A stretch of 64,000 nt of DNA from Euglena gracilis. Taxonomy: Eukaryota; Euglenida; Euglenophyceae; Euglenales. Position numbers and translations under genes: made by a program. This document shows, piece by piece, positions 43,869-54,650 of the stretch. The DNA lies in assembly GCA_039621445.1 (NCBI GenBank), contig CP154955.1, forward strand, positions 9,350,241 to 9,414,240, written 5' to 3'. The notes under the pieces were generated by a model. That model was not told the origin of the DNA. It was given only the letters and a program-made list of their open reading frames with translations, and did not search any database. Every line of letters begins with the position of its first letter. Within the stretch, counting starts at the first letter, position 1.

Positions 43869-45082
43869 GTGCAGCTTGACCTGTTTTTGCAGAAGATTTT
43901 CAGTTTGTCCCACAGAGTGCAAGTGTCAGAAAAGGATTATTTGAATTCAGAGCTGAAGGATTTTTGGGGAAAAGTGGAGGTTTCAAAACCCTGTTTCATT
44001 GACAATGAGTTTTGGTTCAGATCTGCCAAGGCAATGTATTGCGAAGGAAAGTTGGTCGTTCCATCTCATTTGTTGAAGGTTTGTTTGGATGAATGTCATA
44101 AGGCAAGCAACCATGTTGGTGCTGAAAGGACTTTGTTGTTCTTTTTGAGTCATTTTCAGTCCAAGGTTTCCAAGAAAGACATGTTGGAAATTTGCAGGGC
44201 CATTGTGATGACCTGTGAAATTTGCACCCTTTCAAAACAAAATCGCCCCAGTGACCGAGGAAAGGTGGGTTCTTTACCGATTCCAACAGTGAGCAATGAA
44301 GTTTTGTGTTTGGATTTTGTGCAAATGGACCCCTACAATGTTTTTGATTATGTGCTGACTTTGGTCAATAATTTGTTCCATTTTTCCCAATTCATCCCCA
44401 CACAGAAAACGGTAACCGGAGAAGGTGTTTTGAGGCTTATTTTGACCGGTGGATTTCTGTTTTTGGAAAACCATCCGTTGTGAGGTCTGACAACGACGTG
44501 CGATTCAGACAGCCAAGTGGTTTTTACCAGACAGCCTTTAAGGCTCTTGACGTGAAATTATCGTTTTCGCTACCCCGGAACCCCCGATCAAACGGTTTGG
44601 TTGAAAATGTCAATAAAATGTTTTTGCAGAATATGTGAGCTTTGAGTCTGTCTTCCAAGGACAAAAATTGGGTTCAGCTGATCCCGTATTGCACTTTTTT
44701 GATGAATTCACAGATTTCCCCCACAACAATGTTGTCACCCCATGAAATGTTTTTGGGCAGACCAGCTTGGAGGTTTGAATTACCCCCAGAACCGGTGACA
44801 AACCCATACACCCATTCCTGGCTGTTGACCCAAATTGAAATTCAAGAAAGAGCTTCCCAGAGATTCAAAGAATTGAGGAAAAAAGATTTTGAGAGTGCCA
44901 ACAAAGGGAGGGTACCAGCAAAAATTGAAGAAGATGACTATGTTTTGGTGCACAACAAAAGATGGCCAAAAAAACCGTGGCCCAAGCTTTCCCCCCCCCT
45001 GGCAAGGACCTTTTCGGGTTCTGAAATCGAGGTTCGATTCAGTGCAAATTGCAAGTATTCCATCTTTGGGAGGGGTCATTGA
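43869..45082 (+). pseudogene. int: Element B integrase, frameshifted
   Basis: The zinc-binding part is DECHKASNHVGAERT...CEICTLSKQ. The core aspartates are in LCLDFVQMD and, after a frame change at about 44,480, in RSDNDVRF. The glutamate is in SNGLVENV at about 44,600. An in-frame TGA follows (about 44,637), then 44,642-45,082 with the integrase C-terminal part (PHEMFLGRPAWRF...). No chromodomain is seen, unlike element A, so the two elements belong to different lineages. Confidence 0.75.
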
Positions 45083-45949
45083 TGTTTCTATGGGTTTGTG
45101 CAAAAAGTGGGAGGTTGCTTTGAATGAAGAAAGTCTTTTGGAAGAAGACCCAGGCCTTTTGACCGGTGATGTGGTTGTGGGAGACCCAGTGGAGGGTGGC
45201 ACCCCCATGCCAGACCAGGGAGGTCACCCTCCCCTTCATATGTCAGAAGAAGAACAAGCACAGTTGGGTTTTACAATGTTTACAAGATTTTGAAGCACAA
45301 GTACCAAGGGGGACGGAAATTTTTGGTTTCGTTGGAGAATTTTCCGGCAAGCAGCAGTACATGGGAGCCTGTGGCTTCATTTGTGCAACCAGGAGGCAGA
45401 ATGCATGAGGTTTTCAAGAATTATTGTGTGGATCACAATTTACAATCGATCCTACGCAAGGCGCTCAGAATGTTTTGCGACGTTTCAGAATGTGAATGGG
45501 GGTTGGCATCTCAAGAGACAGCCTGGCCTCCCCCCCAAATGTTTTGACCGTGCTTTCAGTCACGCGGGAGGAAAGTCAAGCCCCCCAGGGGGCCTTTTGG
45601 ATGTTTTTTCGGGTCAGGAGACACCAACCCGCATCGCCATGGGTGGATTGTTGTCTAACCTTTGAAGGCTTTCAGTCACAAACCTGCCATTGATGCGAGG
45701 AGTTTCGCCCAGGTTTGTGTTACTTTTGAATGGCAAGCCAACCACGAAGTGAAGGGACCACGGTGAACGTCGGAAATAACCTCTTTTACCTTCCTTTGTG
45801 TGGACATTTGTCGTTCAGAACCTTTTTGTGGACAATTCGTGTTCAACACCATGTATCAGTGCTTGAACACAGTAAAGGAATTTTGTTTGTGGTGTGATGC
45901 CGTTTCGTGCTGCACTTTTGGTGCCGCGTCCTCCGGCATGGGGGGCATG
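45083..45949 (+). other. Element B 3' region
   Basis: This holds the integrase tail in several short frames (45,166-45,547, e.g. FLVSLENFPASSSTWEPVASF, which resembles a diverged chromodomain-like end but is not convincing). No intact gene. It runs to the 3' LTR. Confidence 0.4.
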
Positions 45950-46155
45950 TGCGAACTATCTGCTGACCGCTTACCTTACCAACTGCCGAACTGACTTTTG
46001 TATTCCTAATTCGAACTTTTTCCCCCGCAGACTGCTGGCTCTGGTATCATGTCTTCACATTGATTTGTGTTTACGTCTTTGGGACAATTGGGATATAAAG
46101 AAAATTGGGAATCCGAGGATTTCAAGAAAAACAAAAGAATATTCTGAGACGTCCA
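45950..46155 (+). repeat. Element B 3' LTR
   Basis: This is 206 bp, TGCGAACTAT...GACGTCCA, with the 7 bases that the 5' LTR lacks. CCCCC follows. Confidence 0.85.
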
Positions 46156-46339
46156 CCCCCCCTCCCCCACCCCACGGGGTCCACGACTAAAAAAAACCCC
46201 TGCCCCCAGGACCCCCAGGACAGGGTCCTGGGGGGGGGGGGGGACTGGCCATAAATGCATTTCCGGGTGATTTGGGACCGCCACAGACCATTTTTATGAC
46301 CATCGACTAGCCGGGGCTTAAAAGTTCAAAAGGGGGGGG

Positions 46340-46721
46340 CAGGGTTCGATATAAGGAAGGAGGGTGGGGGTCCAAACCCCCCCCCCTGCTGGCCAGGAGG
46401 GGGGGTGGGGGGCCACCCCCCCATCTAAACAGTGGCGCGGTCAGGGTGACCGAAAATTTTTGACCCCCAAAAACGACCAAAAGTGCCATTTGGGGCACTT
46501 TTTGGGCAAAAATTGGCCAAAAATGCAAAAAAATTTCGGCGCGAAGCGCCGGAGGAAAAATTTGACCCTTTTGGGGGGGCGGGTACCCCCCCCCAGGGTC
46601 GGTCCGGACCCTCTTGCAGGTGGGGGGGGTCCGGACCCCCCCCCCCTGCGGGCCAGGAGGGGGGGGGGGGGGGGGACACCCCCCACCTAAACCATGTACG
46701 CCCTCCTTATATCGAACCCTG
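46340..46721. mobile_element. hAT-type MITE, family M1
   Basis: The terminal inverted repeat CAGGGTTCGATATAAGGA occurs at both ends (46,340 and the complement ending 46,721). The inside has long G and C runs, an AAAAGTGCC/GGCACTTTT pairing and GGCGCGAAGCGCC. The flanks are G runs, so the target duplication cannot be read. A second copy is at 60,052-60,497. Confidence 0.8.
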
Positions 46722-47266
46722 GGGGGGTGTATTGCGGGAAAATGGTGGTCGGCCCAACCACCACAGGTCGGTCGACCACCACCACGTGCAACCTTGGTGT
46801 GCCTCCGAGTGGTTCCTCATGTAAGGACTAACTTCAGGTAGCGGTGAATGCGGGTGCGGGATGTCTGGGTCATTCGGGGCTTGAGCAAGCAAAGGCCAGG
46901 TAACGGGTTGTGGCTGGTCCTTGAATGCAGGGGAGAGGGCAGCCAGGTGGCTACTGCTTGAGCGCAGGCGCCGTCCGGTGGGGCCTCCGAACGGGGGGGG
47001 TGCGCACAATGTGCTGACATGCCGTGTCTGGGTGTCCCAACCTGACGAGTTTCGCGGGTGGCTCCGGTGAAACCTGCCGAGCCGTGGGTCATGTGTAGTC
47101 TTTTTATTGGGGTGCTTTCGGTCTTGTGCGCTGGGTTGAGGATTTCCCGGGGAGCCACTGCTTTCGGGGGGGGGGGGGGGGGATGCCTATGTCAGCTTGA
47201 TGGTTCAGGAGTGGCTAGGGCAGGCAACATCCCAGATGGCTAGGCAACGACCTAGCACGCCTCGGT
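46722..47266. other. No gene seen
   Basis: Ordinary sequence between two MITEs, with a G run at about 47,167. No coding pattern recognised. Confidence 0.5.
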
Positions 47267-47736
47267 CATACATCTCTTTAAGGACCCGGGGGGGGGGGGG
47301 TTGCTGGGCTAGGGCTAGAAATTTCGGCTGGCTAGAAATTTGGGCTGGCTAGTCCGCCCCCCGGGGGGGCTGGTCCCAGGCTGGACCCGAACCGGGGCGA
47401 GCTGGACTGAAATCGGAGAAATGTCAAAAAAATGACCTGCAGAACACAGTTTTGAAAAAAATGATGCATCTGAAACCCCCCAAAAAAATGACCCAAACGC
47501 CCCCCAAACACAGTTTTTGGCCACTTTTGAACACACTTTTCTCAAAAAAAATTCGGCGCTCTGGCCGAAAAAAATTGGGCTCGACCCCCAAAAAGGGGCT
47601 GGCTAGCTAGGGCTAGCAGCACCCCCCCCCCCCCGGAGGGAGGGGGCTGCTGCAGCTGGGCTGGGCCCAAATCGGGGCTGGCTGCAGCTGCCCCTCCAAG
47701 GGGGGGGGGGGTCGCAAAACCTTAAAGAGATGTATG
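47267..47736. mobile_element. hAT-type MITE, family M2
   Basis: Perfect 17-bp terminal inverted repeats CATACATCTCTTTAAGG / CCTTAAAGAGATGTATG are flanked by a perfect 8-bp duplication GCCTCGGT (47,259-47,266 and 47,737-47,744). Eight-base duplications are the hAT signature. The inside has G/C runs and A-rich tracts and no transposase. A diverged relative is at 56,762-57,135. Confidence 0.9.
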
Positions 47737-47763
47737 GCCTCGGTCCCTTGCACATCAAATCTC

Positions 47764-48930
47764 GCCATGGCCCCCAGGGCAAGCAACCTGGGAAAGCCCT
47801 TTTCTCCAATGTCAGATGGCAATCTGTCAAACTTGAACCTTGAACTTGACTTTTCCAAACCCCTTCCAGACTTCCCAACACAGCAATCCAAGAACTTGCC
47901 AGATACAACTGCTGCAAAGTGATGCACTGCTTGACATACGACTGTGAAAAACACAAAGTAGAATTTCACTGGTAGGAATATCTTTTCTGGCCATGCCTAA
48001 TTTAAGATTGCAATCACAGATTCTGGAATCTCTTGCTGTCCGCTCTCACCCCCCTTCTCAGAAAAATTGTCCACAATTTACCTAGCATTCGCGGCTACAG
48101 CGGAGAGACCCTTATCCCACGTTGAACATCTTGATGGGCCACTTGGAACACGACAAGAAGAACACGAAGACGAACTAAAACGGATGAAAGTAACCACTCA
48201 CTGCTGCAGAACACCAGCACATGGCAGCACCAATTACCAAACGACACGGCGAGAGTTTTTTTCGTAAACGGTAGGTGAACTCACAACCCAGCGATGATGC
48301 CAATGAACTGTAATGTCATCAACAGTAAATGACCACCAAAACCACAAATGACCACCATCTCGTTCTCCAGTACGGGCCTCACGGCTCATCTCGATGCTCC
48401 ACCTGGAAGTTCTCGAAGTACGTGTCTCACGGCTCAGCACCAGGACCTGTAATTGTAATCTCAGATGTCATCAATGACAATGTGCAACGATGATCAATCT
48501 TGTCACCTTCTGAAATGTCCACTTTTCCATGGTCTCCACAGGATGCTTTGTCAGCCTGGCAATTGCAAATCTCACATCACTCTGTGTAGGCTACAGGGGG
48601 GGGCACTTGCCTTCAAACACACCTCAGCTTTCCCCACCACCTGTGCCATGGCCCCCAGGGCAAGCAACCTGGGAAAGCCCTTTTCTCCAATGTCAGATGG
48701 CAATCTGTCAAACTTGAACCTTGAACTTGACTTTTCCAAACCCCTTCCAGACTTCCCAACACAGCAATCCAAGAACTTGCCAGATACAACTGCTGCAAAG
48801 TGATGCACTGTTTGCCATACCACTGTGAAAAACACAAATTATAATTTCACTGGTAGGAATATCTTTTCTGGACATGCCTAAGTTAAGATTGCAACCACAG
48901 ATTCTGGAATCTTTTGCTGTCCGCTCTCAC
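47764..48930 (-). mobile_element. TRIM-2: small non-autonomous LTR element
   Basis: Two 286-bp direct repeats (47,764-48,049 and 48,645-48,930) differ at about a dozen positions and enclose 595 bp. On the minus strand a purine tract GAGAAGGGGG lies directly upstream of the copy ending at 48,049, as a polypurine tract before a 3' LTR, so the element reads leftward. There are no pol genes. Target duplication not clear. No relation to TRIM-1 seen. Confidence 0.6.
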
Positions 48931-49420
48931 TCTTGGTCAAAAAAAACCAACAAAATATTGTTCCAGAAACCTGGCACGCCCTTTTAATAATGCAAATAGC
49001 GCTCAAATAAATTCTGAACCTGGAAGAGGGGGAAGGCAAGGCACCCCGCCAGGTTGTTGGGGGGGATATGCTCTGGTCGGTCTGAGCGCAAACAACGAGT
49101 TTTGGAGAAGTAGTTCTGGTACACATCTAACCGGGCCGGTGAGGATGTGAGGATGTGATCAGCCGTGAACGAGGAAGTTCCGCAAAGCGGAAGCTTCCGT
49201 GGATGCTCTTTTCTGGTGTTCTGTCTTGCCTGGCGCCACACCCCAGGGGCCGCCGCCTCCTCCCCTCCCGGACCGCTTGTGTACCGCCTTCAGCAAATTT
49301 TTAGGCGGCGCCGGGGAACTGTTCGGGCCCTGTCGGGTTTTGGGCCCCGAGGGGTCTCGCACTCACTCAAGGCAAATCGGAGGACGGGACAGCGGGGGGG
49401 GTCGGGCGCACAAAATCGTT
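48931..49420. other. Mixed repeat-derived sequence
   Basis: This includes segments shared with 54,600-54,830 (TTCCAGAAACCTGGCACGCCC..., and a GTTCTGGTACA...CCGGGCCGG block) in diverged form. No gene recognised. Confidence 0.4.
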
Positions 49421-49965
49421 GTGAGCCCGACCCCATAAAAGAAAATTTGTCTTCAAAAGCCCCCGGTCAGAAGAAAACGGAGCTGACCAGGGAGGGAAGG
49501 GGGGACCCCCCCCAAGGGGCAAGAAGCCACGCCAAGTCGGAGCCACATCGTCAGCCAACTCCGGCGAGGCGGCCCAAAGCAGGGGCTCCTAACCCAGAAC
49601 AGAAAAGCAATCCACACAGCACAGCCGGTGAGCAAGGCATGGCCTCGCAAGGCCTTTGTGCTTCGACCTCGGTACCCTGTCCCCCCGTCTCCTTTTTTCT
49701 CCGTCGGCTCTCCTCGAGGAAGTGCGACGGCCCCAGCACCCAAGGCAGAGGGTATTCGGAGGCCAGGAGGGCGGCGCTTTCTGGTCTATTTCAGAAATTT
49801 CTGGAGAAGTATTAATCTTGGCCGCCATGGCCGGCGCTCCACAGCAGCCCCTGCCCGGGGTAAATTGAAGCCGTTGGATAGTCAGGCGCCGTCGCTCCTC
49901 ACTCCTTGGAAAGGCTCATCGTACTCCCTCGAGGCAAGCCGACAAGGCAGGAAGGGAGGCCGGCT

Positions 49966-50070
49966 CGCCGGCGAGCAAGGCATGGCCTTACAATGGCAAA
50001 GTGCGGAGCCCGAGGTGACACCTCGGGCTCCGCACTTTGCCCTTGTGAGGCCATGCCTTGCTCGCCGGCG
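49966..50070. repeat. Near-perfect 105-nt palindrome
   Basis: The arms read inward from CGCCGGCGAGCAAGGCATGG and CAAAGTGCGGAGCCCGAGGT to a 2-3 nt centre near 50,018, with one unpaired internal loop (TTACAATGG against CCCTTGTGA). It belongs to the terminal repeats of the DIRS-like element. Confidence 0.85.
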
Positions 50071-50300
50071 GTTTGTTGTGTGATTGTTCGCTGCGCTGGG
50101 TTAGGAGGTCCCGCTTAGTGCCTTTTTTCGCCGGAGTTGGCTGATTCCTAAATTGCCCTTCGACAACCCAGAAGAAAGGAACTGACTTTCAAACGAAAGA
50201 GAACCAAAAGGAGAAGTCAACGGCAAAAGAATATCCAGAAGATCACGAACCAGAGGAATATCATTTGAGAATTCAAATTTCAATTTCCAATTTGGCTTCA

Positions 50301-53300
50301 ATGAGCAATGAAGTGGGGAAGAAACTGGAAAATTGCGGTCGACGTGAACTACCTGGAGCAGCTGTCGCCGCGGCAGCCGGACGACCTGGAGGCGCAGACG
50401 ACATGTGGCGAACCGTGGCCGCCCCTCCCCCCCAGATCCCAGTTTCAGAAATTTCCCAGCAGAAAACCCCACCCAGTGACGGCCACGGCCTGTGGACCAC
50501 AGTGGCCAGAAGGTCCAGGAAGGAACCCCCAGCCCAGCAGCACCCCCTGGGCATTGGAGCCCAATCAAGCAAAAGGGGGCAGAAGCAGACCACAGGATTG
50601 CACAGACATGCTCCACAAAGGCGCCCAGCCGCCAGACCACAATTTGAACAGAAGTGGAGAAGATGGAATCAAGGCCAAGGTGGAGGCCATGGTGGCCAAT
50701 TCCAGAAGCAATTCCCTTCAGGAAGAGGGAGAAAAGGTCTGCCACATCCCCCCAAACTTTCTAACACAACAACCCCTCTCAAGGGGAGGAAGGGGGGGCA
50801 CAGCAGCCCCCCCAGATTTCATGTGGAGCTGGAGACCAACGTCAAACTCAGCCCCATGGAGGGGAAATCAGGGCCAAGGCGGCCAGAATTTAAATCATTT
50901 GCACGGCCATGGTGGCCAAGAAGTGCAGGGCCATGGAGGCCATTATCTTCAGGGCCAGGGCGGCCAGAACTCACAAGGCCATGGTGGCCAAAGGGGTGGT
51001 CCAGAAATGGCCCCCCAGAAGCTAAGGTCCCAACCTTATATCAATCTTCTCCAGCAGCCCCAGGAGAATGCCCCAGAGCGGGCAAAGGAGGACGAGGGGG
51101 TCAGCCCCCCAATCATTTAATACAACCCATGGAAGGGGAAATCAAAGGGGGGACAATCAGTGGCCCCCCTGTGGTATGTCCTCAGACAAACAGAAGGACA
51201 AGATGGAGCAGAGAGCCTGTGAGAGAGAGGGTGAGTGCATGCACACCCCCCCATCCATTACATCAAACTCCAGGGGCACCAAAGGTTGTGAAATGTCCCA
51301 CAACCCCCAACCAGCCCCCAGAAAATCATTTGATTGGAGAGATAACTTCCATGGAGGAAAAGTGGGGGGACACCCCCCTGCACCAGAGACTGCAAAAAAG
51401 TCTAAAATGGTGGCTAAAAAATGCCCCCCCAGCAACCTGCCAACTTATAAAAGATGGAATTCAACCCCCCTGGGTCAAACCACCAAAATTATCCACGCAT
51501 CCAAAACCCAGAGCCAACCTAGACCTGAACCAGGCAGAAAAAATCCTGTTGGATTACGAAAAATCTGGGTCCATAAAGAGGGTTCAGGATTCAGGAACCC
51601 AGCATTTAATTCCCTGGTTCTTGATTTCAAAACCAGAGGGGGGGCAAACGAAGTGGAGATTCATAAGCGACTGCAGGGAAATAAACCAAAAATTCCCTGT
51701 GAAAGCCTTCAAATTAGATCACATTCAAAACATTTTCCCAGTTTTGGAGAAAGGCCAATGGGCAGCCAAAATCGACCTGAAAGACGCATATTTTCATATT
51801 CCCGTGAACCCAACCTTAAAACCCTTTTTAAGGCATCAGGTGGGGGGACAAACTTGGGAGTTCCAAGCAGGCTGTTTTGGCCTAAATGTGATGCCACAAA
51901 TTTTTATGTCAGTAATGAAGACATTCGAAAAACGTTGGAGGAAAAAAGGAATCCAGGTTTTTATTTACCTGGACGACATTTTATTGGTTGCTCCCACCAA
52001 AAATATTTTGCAAAAACACCTGAACAAGGTTGTCAGAGACCTAATCGATTCAGGGTTCAAAATAAATGTCAAAAAATCAACCCTAGAACCCACACAAGTT
52101 GTAAACCATTTGGGCTTCCAGTTAAATTTCCAAGAGGGAAAATTGCAAATTCCCCCCCAGAAGGTGAAAACAATAAAAAAGGAGCTGGGAAAAATAGTGA
52201 AAAAAGATTTTATGTCGAAAAGGCAGTTAGCTGCCATTTTGGGCCAAATCAGGTGCAACCTCATGGCCCTGCCCTTCTTAAGGGCTTTCACAGACTCCCT
52301 AACAAAATTTTTGGTCAACAAATCTGCAGCCCCATGGGATTCAAAGCATGCCATTTCAAAGGACATAAAAGCCCAACTGAGGGAAATAAAAAATCTGCTG
52401 GACACCTGGGGGGGCAGACCTTTCCCCCAAAATGCAACAAGGGAGTTGCATTCAGACAGCAGCACCCATGCCTGGGGGGGGCTGGACATCCACACAGGAG
52501 AAATTGTCCAGGAGTTTTGGAGAGAAAACTCCATTTTGCATATCAACGTAAAAGAATTACGTGCAGCCATCAACACAGTGAAAAGTCTCAGCAGACCTGG
52601 GGAAACAGTGTCCCTTTCAGTGGACAATCAGGTAATCTATTATTACCTGACAAAAGGGGGGGGCAGAAAGGACCCTTTCAACAGCCTTCTAAGGCCATTT
52701 TTCAAATGGTGCATAGAAAAAAGTTTAAATCTACAAGTAAATTGGGTTCCTTCACAGGAATGCTTGGCAGACCCCATAAGCAGATGGGAGTCAGACAGGG
52801 GGGATTACTCACTGGACCCCCAGCTCTTTCAATGGCTAAGGCAGCATTTCAAAGGTTTCATAAATTTGGAAACAGACTTATTTGCCTCCCCAGGCAACAA
52901 AAAACTGCCCAATTTTGTGGCCAGGTGGCCCCACTGGGAGGCCAGGGCAGTGGATGCCCTCCAATGTCCCCTGGACAACATGGGGGGACTTTATGCAAAC
53001 CCCCCTTGGTCAATCATTCAGAAATTTCTCCCACGATTGAGAATGTTTCCCCAGACCAAAGTTTTGATGGTCACCCCCTTTTGGGATTCAGCCACATGGT
53101 GGCCCCAATTAATAAAGATGAAAGTGCCAGGGACCCCCTGCCTGAAGATCACCCCTTACAAGGGCATGTTCACCAATTGCAGGGGGGAGTTGGCTCGCCG
53201 GAGTTGGCTGACGATGCTGCTCCGACTTGGCGACGCGGCTTCTTGCCCCTGGGGGGGGTCCCCCCCCTCTCCCCCTTCTGGCCCCCATCTTCTGACCGAG

Positions 53301-53309
53301 GGCTTTTGA
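50301..53309 (+). CDS. DIRS-like polyprotein: RT, RNase H and DAM-like methyltransferase
   Basis: About 1,002 codons from ATG 50,301, uninterrupted despite many C runs. The N-terminal about 380 residues are Pro/Gln/Gly-rich. RT follows: WFLISKPEGG, SDCREINQKF, KIDLKDAYFHIPV, FGLNVMPQIF and catalytic YLDD at 51,966-51,977. RNase H carries ELHSDSSTHAWGG, NVKELRA, SVDNQV and CLADPISR. Then comes a DAM-like domain: ETDLFASPGNKKLP (DLFA at 52,875-52,886), YANPPWSIIQKF (NPPW at 52,998-53,009) and VLMVTPFWDSATWWPQL. The KDAYFHIP signature is characteristic of the DIRS group. After about 53,185 the frame reads into the terminal repeat. The catalytic RT and NPPW residues are intact. Confidence 0.85.
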   Translation: MSNEVGKKLENCGRRELPGAAVAAAAGRPGGADDMWRTVAAPPPQIPVSEISQQKTPPSDGHGLWTTVARRSRKEPPAQQHPLGIGAQSSKRGQKQTTGLHRHAPQRRPAARPQFEQKWRRWNQGQGGGHGGQFQKQFPSGRGRKGLPHPPKLSNTTTPLKGRKGGHSSPPRFHVELETNVKLSPMEGKSGPRRPEFKSFARPWWPRSAGPWRPLSSGPGRPELTRPWWPKGWSRNGPPEAKVPTLYQSSPAAPGECPRAGKGGRGGQPPNHLIQPMEGEIKGGTISGPPVVCPQTNRRTRWSREPVRERVSACTPPHPLHQTPGAPKVVKCPTTPNQPPENHLIGEITSMEEKWGDTPLHQRLQKSLKWWLKNAPPATCQLIKDGIQPPWVKPPKLSTHPKPRANLDLNQAEKILLDYEKSGSIKRVQDSGTQHLIPWFLISKPEGGQTKWRFISDCREINQKFPVKAFKLDHIQNIFPVLEKGQWAAKIDLKDAYFHIPVNPTLKPFLRHQVGGQTWEFQAGCFGLNVMPQIFMSVMKTFEKRWRKKGIQVFIYLDDILLVAPTKNILQKHLNKVVRDLIDSGFKINVKKSTLEPTQVVNHLGFQLNFQEGKLQIPPQKVKTIKKELGKIVKKDFMSKRQLAAILGQIRCNLMALPFLRAFTDSLTKFLVNKSAAPWDSKHAISKDIKAQLREIKNLLDTWGGRPFPQNATRELHSDSSTHAWGGLDIHTGEIVQEFWRENSILHINVKELRAAINTVKSLSRPGETVSLSVDNQVIYYYLTKGGGRKDPFNSLLRPFFKWCIEKSLNLQVNWVPSQECLADPISRWESDRGDYSLDPQLFQWLRQHFKGFINLETDLFASPGNKKLPNFVARWPHWEARAVDALQCPLDNMGGLYANPPWSIIQKFLPRLRMFPQTKVLMVTPFWDSATWWPQLIKMKVPGTPCLKITPYKGMFTNCRGELARRSWLTMLLRLGDAASCPWGGSPPSPPSGPHLLTEGF

Positions 53310-53549
53310 ACACAAATTTTCTTTTATGGGTGGGGGGGTCGGGCTCACAAGGTCTTTGTGCTTCGCCCTCGGTGTCCCTTCCTCCCTTGTCGGTTTTCCT
53401 CGAGGGAGTACGAGTCTTTTGGGACAGTTTTTGGCGCAGACCATCTTTTGCCTGATCCAGCGGGGTTTTGTGCAGGGCGGCCAGTTGTAGGGGAAGGCCT
53501 GCCACCAGCGTTTTCCCCTCAATGCAAAAAGGGGTCCTCAGAGTCCTTC

Positions 53550-54650
53550 CCCAGGTGGAGAAAAACACGCCTTCGTCAATATCCCCAGTGGACTCGCCAA
53601 GGAGACCAGATGAAGAAATCTAGTGGGCCCTTCGGCATGAACCAGAAAAATTCCTCGCCTTCAACCCCCCCTTCCCAGTAAAGAGACCTACCCAAAACAA
53701 AATATCAGCATCTGGAGAAAACGCCCAGAGCGTTAACGGGTGCTCTGCGGGAAAGACACAGAAAAAGCAAAGCCAAAAGTGAAAAGATGATCGCCAAATC
53801 TTTTAAAACTTCCTGATGCCTGCCGAACCCACCTACTGACCCCTTCTCGGTTGGTTGGAGAAATCCCCGGCACGGGGGGTGGGTTGAAGCCACAAAATTT
53901 GCAGTTCATCGAAGTTCCTTATTGTGGAAACGTTTTTGGATGAATTTGCCAAATGGGGAAAGAAGAAGGGCACCAGTCGTCTTATTTGCCGACGAAAGCA
54001 AGGAACACTGCAGTTGCGTGGAGAGCATCGAGGCCTTGGGCCTTTGGAACACAGGATATGAACACATACGTCGAAATCGAGCTGATCCTTTCTCTGGCGC
54101 GAGAAATGGGACAGATGGCCATCTTTCTCCGGGAGCCATGCAACCGCTCAGCATGGGAAGAAATGTTCCAGCAAGAGGGATTAAAGCAGTGCTACTCTGG
54201 TTGCAGACCACCTTGAGTCCACACTCATTCAATTTTGTTCGACGGTTTCAAAATGGGAGGGGTCTTCCTTTGTACCAGGACGTTTGGTCTTGCACAATAT
54301 TCTGGGGCATGAGAAATTAGAAACAAAGAAGCTGGACCAAGGGCAGGGTATTAAATGAGCGTGGGGGTCTGGAACCCCCCCAGGGCGGGGGGGAGGGTCG
54401 GACCCCCCGTGCCGAAAAAAAAATTGGGGCCTTTAAAAAAAGCTCCAAAAAGCGCTCCAAAAAAATACATCTACTTTGGTGCGAAGCGGCCATTTTTTTT
54501 TGGTTCCCATGGGGGGGGGGGGTCCCGGACCCCCCGGTTTGACGGTTTGAAGGGGGGGAGTCTGGACCCCCCTGTACAAAACCAACCCTCGCTTGATACC
54601 CTGACCAAGAAGAACAAAGAGAACCCAACAAAACAAAGTTCCAAGAAACT
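53550..54650 (+). repeat. Dispersed repeat, third copy, diverged and inverted relative to the left arm
   Basis: This matches 2,900-3,960 in pieces, including the frame 53,953-54,216 (LPTKARNTAV...AIFLREPCNRSAWEEMF), the GATACCCTGACCAAGAA stretch and the block with GGTTCCCATGGGGG. No recognisable domain. Confidence 0.55.

Larger units (their letters stand above)
39892..46155 (+). mobile_element. Element B: 6.3-kb Ty3/gypsy element with a methyltransferase-like domain
   Basis: LTRs lie at 39,892-40,090 and 45,950-46,155, with CCCCC on both outer flanks, compatible with a 5-bp target duplication but uninformative in a C run. Inside, in order on the plus strand, are gag-like sequence, a possible protease remnant, a DAM-like methyltransferase domain, RT, RNase H and integrase, spread over many short frames. 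Several frame changes fall on C runs. It is nested in the outer end of the right arm and its 5' part is mirrored at 1-1,242. Confidence 0.85.
49421..53412 (+). mobile_element. DIRS-like retroelement (RT-RNase H-methyltransferase)
   Basis: There are no LTRs. Inverted repeats frame the element: 49,421-49,564 reappears as its complement at 53,198-53,348 (shared core CCGGAGTTGGCTGACGATG). A second segment (49,645-49,729) recurs in direct orientation at 53,345-53,412 and inverted near 49,905-49,940, and a palindrome of about 105 nt lies at 49,966-50,070. Such tangled terminal repeats and the RT-RNase H-DAM order are typical of DIRS/PAT elements. No tyrosine recombinase was found, so the copy is probably non-autonomous or incomplete. 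A fragment lies at 19,300-20,060. Confidence 0.7.

Noticed and set aside
45290-45547. Chromodomain at the end of element B
   Set aside because: A short stretch (FLVSLENFPASSSTWEPVASF) recalls a chromodomain end, but the core is missing and frames change around it.
51068-53455. 795-codon plus-strand frame overlapping the DIRS polyprotein
   Set aside because: The overlapping frame 50,301-53,309 carries all RT, RNase H and methyltransferase motifs. This one has none and a composition expected of an out-of-frame reading.
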